From Bacteroidota bacterium (GTDB lineage Bacteria > Bacteroidota > Bacteroidia > Chitinophagales > Saprospiraceae): 6,735 nucleotides of DNA. A model generated the notes under the pieces. The model was not told the origin of the DNA. It saw nothing but the letters and a program-made list of their open reading frames with translations, and made no database searches. Of the stretch, positions 1 through 4,813 are shown one piece after another. Every line of letters begins with the position of its first letter. Position 1 is the first letter of the stretch. The stretch covers positions 1 through 6,735 of the forward strand of contig QQUB01000407.1 of NCBI GenBank assembly GCA_008501835.1, given 5' to 3'. The position numbers were made by a program, and so were the translations under genes.

Positions 1-3000
1 ATACTATCGATGAATGTATCTACAGGGATACGACCTCCATGACCGTTTTTTCCGTTCCAACTGCAGAATTTACGATCGATACAAATTTGATATGCTTAAC
101 TGATACAGTTCAGGTTGTGTACACCGGTACAGCCGGGAGTGAAGGCGTCCTTGATTGGAACTTCGGAAATAGTACGGAACAAATTGACTCACTAAACGAA
201 ACTTATTTCCTTCAGTGGATCATGGCCGGCCCGGACACCATCAGCCTTTCTGTATCTGAAAACGGATGTTTCTCAGATACGCTGTTGCAAACCATAACTA
301 TCGAAGAGCCTTTACCAATTCCTGTTATCAGTTGCAATAATCAAGCCATAGACAGCCTCACATTTAGCTGGCCAGACAATCCAGAGGCTATCGATTATAC
401 CTGGTCCATTGACAATGGCACTGCTGTGACAACCTCCGATACTTTTGTCAACGTGACCGGCCTCATGCCGGAAACTGAGGTTATGATTTCTTTAACCATC
501 AATACCGATCACCCCTGTGGACCGGTTACGAATGAACAAACATGTTCCACATTACCATGCCCGCAGGTAAATATCGACATCCAGGAGCATCCAGACCTAT
601 GCCTGGATGGAAACAACCCTATACTGACGTTAGAAGCAGATGTCGTGGGAGGAACGGGTGATGGTATACTCACCTGGAGCGGCGCGATAGGCGTAAATGA
701 CAACAGCTTTGACCCGCAGGAAGCCGGAATCGGTGAACATATTATTACAGCCACTTATACAGATGGATTCTGCTCTTACACAGCACAGGATACCATCAAT
801 ATTTTTGCCATCCCAACCAGCGACTATTCTTTAAGTCCGGATAGCATTTGCCTCAGTGAAACGGCAATGGTCACCTATACTGGTACAGCTTCACCATCCG
901 CTGAATACAACTGGTCCTTTGACAATGGAATTGCAACCCCTGGCAGTGGTTCAGGACCTCATCAAGTCAATTGGCAAACTGAAGGGCACAAAATCATTGG
1001 CCTAATCGTTACCGAAAATGGCTGTACAAGCCCTGCTTTCCAGGATACGATAACCGTGCTTCCTGGAGTATTTGCACCAGAGATTATTTGCAGTTCCACA
1101 ACATCTTCAATTGTATTCAGTTGGGCAGAAGTACCTGGAGCTATTGGATATACACCTTCTATCATCACTGCCCCACCCTATGCATCGGCAGAATTTGATG
1201 AGGTTGCGTTGACCTTTACGATAAGTGACCTGAATCCTGAAGATGAAGTGGAAATTTCAATCACCATTCATTCTTCAGTTGATTGCCCTGATGTTACCAC
1301 TTCTCAAAACTGTACTGCCCAGGAATGCCCTGCGATTGAAATAATTCTGGATGAAGTTGATCCAATATGCTATGATAACTCTTCCTCTCCAATCACTTTG
1401 ATCACTAATATTACGGGTGGTTCCGGAAACGGGACTGAACAATGGACCGGGACAGGTATTACCGACACTATCGCCGGGATTTTTGATCCTTCCGTTGCCG
1501 GAGCCGGCACCTGGAATATTAATTTCGAATATTCCGAAGACAACTGCAGCTACAATGCGACAAATGAAATAATAGTTAATGATACCTCACCAACGGCCTC
1601 TTTTGATGTATCTATGGATACAATTTGCATTGATAGCAGCCTGGTGCTCACATATTCGGGGACAGCAGATAGCACAGCTACTTTCAATTGGGATTTCGGG
1701 ACTGGATCGGCACTCCCGGGAACAGGTATTGGCCCGCACAATGTGTCGTGGTCAATTTCCGGACCAGATACTGTACGACTATCCGTATTCGAAAATGGAT
1801 GTACCTCTGAATTGTTCGAGGCTCCTGTTTTAATTGAAAACCTGATTGTTGCTCCTGATATTTCGTGTATTCCTGATTACGATGCAGTTACTTTTTCCTG
1901 GGAAGCTATTCCAGGAGCCAGTGCCTATGACGTTGAGATTGTTGAGGCTCCCGCGTATGCCCTGACCGATTATGATCCTGACAATTTAACTTTTACATTT
2001 TCCAATTTAAATTTTGGGGATCCTGTTACCATTATGGTTTCTGCATTGACAGACAATTCATGTGGTATATCCAACAGCGTATTCTCCTGTGAAGCTCTGA
2101 CCTGTGAACAACTCAATTTCATCCCTGCTGTTTTTGGTCCATTTTGTGAAGACGAAGTTCCACAACAACTCGAGGCCTCCATTGCAGGGGGGAATAATGG
2201 GACCTATTTCTGGAGTGGTTCTGGAATAGATTCAACAGGCATTTTTGATCCTTCAGGTCCAGGAACAGGATCAATTGACCTCACATTAACCTATGCCGAA
2301 GGACTTTGCATTTATGACACAATTTTCACGATAAACGTTTTACCCGCTCCTGAAGCATCTTTCAATGCCCCGGCAGTACATTGCCTGGATGATGTAATGA
2401 CGCTTGTTTTCAATGGTCAGGCTTCTGCAGATGCCACCTATGAATGGGAATTCGATAACGCCACCGTAATAAATGGCTCGGGGGCAGGGCCATATGAATT
2501 ATCGTGGCCTTCAAGTGGCACCACAGCAATAAGCCTTATTGTGGATGAAGGCGGGTGCACGGATACCCTGCTTCAGGAAATTCAGATCGATGCGCCCCTT
2601 GCGGCTCCAGCAATTAACTGTGAAGAAACTACTTTGTCCAGCGTTCTTTTTACCTGGGAACCAGTCCCAGGAGCTGACACTTATGAAGTTGAAGTCCTTA
2701 CAGGCCAAACCGGTACGCAAAATGGAAACTCCTATTTAGTAGAAGAGCTTGGAGAGGGGGAAACAGTCACTATCGAAGTTACTGCCATCGGGGATTCAGT
2801 CTGTGGCAGTAGTTCCTCAGAATTGACCTGTACCACAATTTCCTGCACTCCCGTGAACTTATCCATAACAGGAGATGAAATGGTGTGTAGCGGCAATTCC
2901 GGGACGGTCCTATTAGATTTTGACACGTCCTTGGATGGTCCATTCCTCATCGACTACCGGGTTAATAATGACACCATTACCAATATCCTGATCGAAGTTG

Positions 3001-4430
3001 ATCAAAATATCACTCTTGAAAACCTGCAAGCAGAGACAACAGTTGAAATTTTGAACATTATTAATCCTGATCAACCTGATTGTTTTAACACTAATGGTCA
3101 AATATGGACGATCAATGTTCAGGATCCCGTTGATGCCGGTGAACCACCTGTTGGACTTTCTTTTTGCAACAACACAGAGGACATCGTTGATCTAAATGCA
3201 CAGCTCATCGGAGCCGATGCCGGTGGAACCTGGTCAGAAACCTCAGATGTACCAAGCACTGTAGGAGCCTTTGACCCTGCCTCCGCTATTTTTAATCCGG
3301 CAGGACAGAATCCGCTAACCTATGCCTTCACCTATACCGTTCCCGGTAATGTTTGCCCTGATGATGCGGTTACCCTGGAGATTCAACTTCTGGAAACTCC
3401 GGTTGCTGATGCTGGTATCGATACCAGTCTGGATTGTGTGACGGGTGAAGCCCCAATCGGTGGCGATGGTACCACAGCAGGAATTATGTATAGCTGGAAT
3501 AGTGACAATGCTTCCGCAATCATAGAAAATCCAGTATCGGCAATAACATCGACGAATCAGCCGGGGCAATACACACTGATTGTTATAAATAATTTGGGGT
3601 GTAGCGACACTGACATTGTTAATATTTCTGAACCAACTTCAATTCCTGAAATGACAATATCCTCAGACAATGTAAACTGCTTTGGAGAGAACAATGGTTT
3701 TATTAATATTGACAATATTACCGGTGGAATGCCTCCGTATACCTTTAGCCTGAATGGAAATCCAGCAGTATTGGACACTGTTTTTCAGAATTTAGGAGCA
3801 GGGGAATACTACCTCCTCACGGAAGATGCAAATGGTTGTTCCGCATCACAAACCATAAACATTATTGAACCAGACAGTCTGTATGTTCTGTTAACAGGAG
3901 ATTTTGACAATGAACAAAATATCATCTCGCTAGGCCAACCTCTGACTATTACTGCAACTTTTCCTCCTGGGGCAGCTATTAACCAAATGATGTGGAATCC
4001 GGATGAATTGAACAATTCAACTGTCCTGAACCCTGTTATCGTTTCTCCGTTAGGCAATACAACTTACTCCCTTAGTATCATCGATGAATCAGGTTGTGAG
4101 GCATCGGCTTTATTACAAGTCAATGTTGCTGCCATGCGGAATCTATATTTCCCATCGGCTTTTTCACCTAATGATGACGGTATTAACGACTTGTTCTTTA
4201 TTGGGTCGGGGCCAGGTGTGGAATCCATTGCCCGATTTGAAATCTTTAGCAGATGGGGAGAGCTTCTTTTTAGTCAAAAAGATATTTTTCCAAATGATCC
4301 CACTGCCGGATGGGATGGAACTCACAAGGGGAAATTATTGAATGCAGGTGTTTTTATTTACCTGGCAGAAGTTGAATTCATTGATGGAAAAATTAAAGTT
4401 TATTCGGGTGAGGTGTTGTTAATGCGGTAG
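1..4430 (+). CDS. Giant multidomain T9SS type B (CHU_C) surface protein, 5'-truncated
   Basis: The frame is read from base 3 to the TAG at 4428-4430; residues are numbered here from the ATG at 39. That ATG is not the start. The frame is open to the left edge, and the residues before it (ECIYRDTTS) match the end of a repeat unit, with a cysteine at the expected spacing. Seen order: four repeat units (7-935), a differing Ig-like module (936-1033), a 'GGTW' module (1034-1120), an 'ADAG' PKD-like module (1121-1204), an SprB repeat (1205-1278), a PKD-like module (1279-1366) and CHU_C (1368-1463). Family knowledge: such proteins are exported by Sec and then T9SS and act as adhesins or gliding-associated filaments at the cell surface. 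No enzyme domain is visible, so adhesion is inference. The part before the sorting domain has only three Lys/Arg and 39 regularly placed Cys. The gene converges on the minus-strand gene, and no intrinsic terminator of its own is evident. Confidence 0.93.
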   Translation, partial: TIDECIYRDTTSMTVFSVPTAEFTIDTNLICLTDTVQVVYTGTAGSEGVLDWNFGNSTEQIDSLNETYFLQWIMAGPDTISLSVSENGCFSDTLLQTITIEEPLPIPVISCNNQAIDSLTFSWPDNPEAIDYTWSIDNGTAVTTSDTFVNVTGLMPETEVMISLTINTDHPCGPVTNEQTCSTLPCPQVNIDIQEHPDLCLDGNNPILTLEADVVGGTGDGILTWSGAIGVNDNSFDPQEAGIGEHIITATYTDGFCSYTAQDTINIFAIPTSDYSLSPDSICLSETAMVTYTGTASPSAEYNWSFDNGIATPGSGSGPHQVNWQTEGHKIIGLIVTENGCTSPAFQDTITVLPGVFAPEIICSSTTSSIVFSWAEVPGAIGYTPSIITAPPYASAEFDEVALTFTISDLNPEDEVEISITIHSSVDCPDVTTSQNCTAQECPAIEIILDEVDPICYDNSSSPITLITNITGGSGNGTEQWTGTGITDTIAGIFDPSVAGAGTWNINFEYSEDNCSYNATNEIIVNDTSPTASFDVSMDTICIDSSLVLTYSGTADSTATFNWDFGTGSALPGTGIGPHNVSWSISGPDTVRLSVFENGCTSELFEAPVLIENLIVAPDISCIPDYDAVTFSWEAIPGASAYDVEIVEAPAYALTDYDPDNLTFTFSNLNFGDPVTIMVSALTDNSCGISNSVFSCEALTCEQLNFIPAVFGPFCEDEVPQQLEASIAGGNNGTYFWSGSGIDSTGIFDPSGPGTGSIDLTLTYAEGLCIYDTIFTINVLPAPEASFNAPAVHCLDDVMTLVFNGQASADATYEWEFDNATVINGSGAGPYELSWPSSGTTAISLIVDEGGCTDTLLQEIQIDAPLAAPAINCEETTLSSVLFTWEPVPGADTYEVEVLTGQTGTQNGNSYLVEELGEGETVTIEVTAIGDSVCGSSSSELTCTTISCTPVNLSITGDEMVCSGNSGTVLLDFDTSLDGPFLIDYRVNNDTITNILIEVDQNITLENLQAETTVEILNIINPDQPDCFNTNGQIWTINVQDPVDAGEPPVGLSFCNNTEDIVDLNAQLIGADAGGTWSETSDVPSTVGAFDPASAIFNPAGQNPLTYAFTYTVPGNVCPDDAVTLEIQLLETPVADAGIDTSLDCVTGEAPIGGDGTTAGIMYSWNSDNASAIIENPVSAITSTNQPGQYTLIVINNLGCSDTDIVNISEPTSIPEMTISSDNVNCFGENNGFINIDNITGGMPPYTFSLNGNPAVLDTVFQNLGAGEYYLLTEDANGCSASQTINIIEPDSLYVLLTGDFDNEQNIISLGQPLTITATFPPGAAINQMMWNPDELNNSTVLNPVIVSPLGNTTYSLSIIDESGCEASALLQVNVAAMRNLYFPSAFSPNDDGINDLFFIGSGPGVESIARFEIFSRWGELLFSQKDIFPNDPTAGWDGTHKGKLLNAGVFIYLAEVEFIDGKIKVYSGEVLLMR
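57..2843 (+). repeat. Four ~255-residue tandem protein repeat units (PKD-like + FnIII-like + WSG/FDP module)
   Basis: Units start at residues 7, 259, 518 and 771 (bases 57, 813, 1590 and 2349), giving periods of 252, 259 and 253 residues. Each opens with a PKD-like module (W.F, then GPH.V.W in units 2 and 3, then an ENGC-like end). Next comes a fibronectin-III-like module (F.W..VPGA..Y, ending C...C....C). Last is an Ig-like module with W[ST]G, FDP, AG.G and C.Y. The fourth unit keeps the first two modules only, and its third position is taken by a different module. Copies are clearly homologous in protein but strongly diverged in DNA, so these are old duplications. At least one further unit lies left of the window, since its last residues are visible at bases 3-38. 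Domain family names are by pattern recognition, not search. Confidence 0.85.
2844..3650 (+). other. Three non-repeated Ig/PKD-like modules between the repeat array and the SprB repeat
   Basis: These are protein modules inside the large plus-strand gene. Residues 936-1033 form an Ig-like module (PVNLSITG, FLIDYRVN, a long T/I/E-rich strand region, closing IWTINVQD) that replaces the WSG/FDP module of the earlier units. Residues 1034-1120 carry the C....DIVDLN...GGTW...AFDP pattern, distantly like the WSG/FDP module. Residues 1121-1204 carry ADAGIDTSLDC, a Y.W core and PGQYTLIV..NLGC, a PKD-like pattern common in Bacteroidota adhesins. Boundaries are approximate. Function is inferred to be a structural spacer between the repeat array and the sorting domain. 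Confidence 0.65.
3651..3872 (+). other. SprB-type repeat domain
   Basis: Residues 1205-1278 of the plus-strand protein fit the SprB repeat pattern closely: NVNCFGENNGFINI, then GGMPPYTFSLNG, LGAGEYYLLTEDANGCSAS and a closing IIEP. The repeat is named after SprB, the mobile gliding adhesin of Flavobacterium johnsoniae, where many copies occur. Here there is a single copy. That supports a cell-surface role but does not by itself make this protein a gliding adhesin. Confidence 0.85.
3873..4137 (+). other. PKD-like module preceding the sorting domain
   Basis: Residues 1279-1366 show the pattern often found directly before CHU_C domains: SLGQPLTITATF, an M.W.P core, a 'P.V.P..NTTYSLSIIDESGC' segment and a closing LQVNVAAM. 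It probably acts as the last rigid spacer before the secretion signal. Family assignment is by pattern only. Confidence 0.65.
4140..4427 (+). other. Gliding-motility-associated C-terminal domain (CHU_C, T9SS type B sorting domain)
   Basis: Residues 1368-1463 contain all the usual landmarks: FPSAFSPNDDGINDLF at the start, FEIFSRWGELLF in the middle, GWDGTHKGK followed by NAGVFIY, and the end YSGEVLLMR just before the stop. Length, about 96 residues, is that of a complete domain. In the family this domain directs Sec-exported cargo through the type IX secretion system across the outer membrane. It holds nine Lys/Arg, against three in the preceding 1366 residues. Confidence 0.95.
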
Positions 4431-4498
4431 AAAAAGGGGAAGTAGCCCTCCAAGCATTTTCAGTTAACCCAATGAACACCTTCAACTAATTAATTCAA

Positions 4499-4519
4499 GT
4501 TACGGGTTATGGGTTAATG
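4499..4519 (-). repeat. Three contiguous heptamers, consensus CCGTAAC (minus strand)
   Basis: Read on the minus strand, bases 4519-4499 split into CATTAAC, CCATAAC and CCGTAAC with no gap, each ending in AAC. A related set in the opposite orientation lies 78 bases to the right. The pattern is degenerate and short; as far as I recall, similar heptamers ending in GTAAC or GCAAC occur in intergenic DNA of other Bacteroidota. No function is assigned. Confidence 0.5.
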
Positions 4520-4560
4520 AAATTTAGCAATAAACACTCCTTCTCCTTCGGGATTATATA

Positions 4561-4595
4561 CTGAATCATTGAAAAAATCAACTAAATTGATTCAG
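4561..4595. other. Stem-loop, 8-bp arms with 19-nt loop
   Basis: CTGAATCA at 4561-4568 is the exact reverse complement of TGATTCAG at 4588-4595. Inside the loop, TTGA (4569-4572) and TCAA (4578-4581) can pair around five A's. No T tract follows on either strand, so it is not a standard intrinsic terminator. It may simply be part of the repeat-rich intergenic element. Confidence 0.45.
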
Positions 4596-4596
4596 C

Positions 4597-4650
4597 TCGC
4601 AACACGTACCGCGTAACCTGCCTGCCGTCGTCAGAAGGCAGGCTCGCAAC
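4597..4650 (+). repeat. Heptamer array (NCGTAAC type) and GC-rich stem-loop with a repeated GCTCGCAAC
   Basis: TCGCAAC, ACGTACC and GCGTAAC are contiguous at 4597-4617, and a further TCGCAAC stands at 4644-4650. Between them, GCCTGCC (4620-4626) pairs perfectly with GGCAGGC (4637-4643) around a 10-nt loop. The 9-mer GCTCGCAAC occurs at 4595-4603 and again at 4642-4650. The set reads as an intergenic repeat element in inverted relation to the heptamers at 4499-4519. Function is unknown. Confidence 0.5.
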
Positions 4651-4675
4651 TTAGAGTAATTAGAATCATTTGGAT

Positions 4676-4717
4676 ATAAAAAATCCCGAACTTTGGCTTT
4701 TGCCAAAATTCGGGATT
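4676..4717 (-). terminator. Intrinsic terminator of the minus-strand T9SS type A gene
   Basis: Bases 4682-4690 (AATCCCGAA) pair perfectly with 4709-4717. After one mismatch (4691/4708), TTTGGC at 4692-4697 pairs with GCCAAA at 4702-4707 around a four-base loop. On the minus strand the stem is followed at once by a T run (complement of the A's at 4678-4683), as expected for Rho-independent termination of a leftward transcript. It lies about 96 bases past the minus-strand stop. On the plus strand no T tract follows, so it is not a good terminator for the rightward gene. Confidence 0.88.
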
Positions 4718-4760
4718 ACTTATGTTCTAAAGAACTAAAATTGCACCTTAATCGTCCGAC

Positions 4761-4779
4761 TTTTGAAATAGTTTCAAAA
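4761..4779 (-). other. AT-rich stem-loop in the 3' untranslated region of the minus-strand gene
   Basis: TTTTGAAA (4761-4768) and TTTCAAAA (4772-4779) are exact reverse complements around a three-base loop. Outside a 2x2 internal loop, CCG (4756-4758) can pair with CGG (4782-4784). It lies between the stop codon and the terminator of the minus-strand gene. It could protect the mRNA 3' end, or be incidental in AT-rich DNA. Confidence 0.4.
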
Positions 4780-4813
4780 CCCGGCTTGATGCATTCTTAT
4801 TCTTTAAGCACCA

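Larger units (their letters stand above)
4431..4813. other. Convergent intergenic region (383 bases), no gene
   Basis: This region lies between the two converging stop codons. No reading frame of meaningful length with a plausible start is present on either strand, and no tRNA or known RNA gene is recognised. From left to right it holds a three-unit heptamer array on the minus strand (4499-4519), a stem-loop (4561-4595), a three-unit heptamer array on the plus strand (4597-4617), a GC-rich stem-loop (4620-4643), an intrinsic terminator for the minus-strand gene (4676-4717) and an AT-rich stem-loop (4761-4779). Bases 4431-4460, right after the plus-strand stop, show no terminator-like hairpin with a T tract. 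Confidence 0.8.

Noticed and set aside
39..41. ATG at 39 as the start of the plus-strand gene
   Set aside because: The frame is open to the left edge. The residues encoded at bases 3-38 match the end of a repeat unit, including a cysteine at the expected spacing, so this methionine is internal.
509..4057. Minus-strand and other-frame open stretches of 60-85 codons within the large plus-strand gene
   Set aside because: They overlap a long coding region with clear domain homology, show no recognisable domain, and are expected by chance in a sequence with this codon use.
4561..4643. Stem-loops at 4561-4595 and 4620-4643 as intrinsic terminators of the plus-strand gene
   Set aside because: Neither is followed by a T tract on the plus strand, and both lie more than 130 bases past the stop codon.
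4499..4650. Heptamer runs as a CRISPR array
   Set aside because: Units are only 7 bases long, contiguous, without spacers and degenerate.
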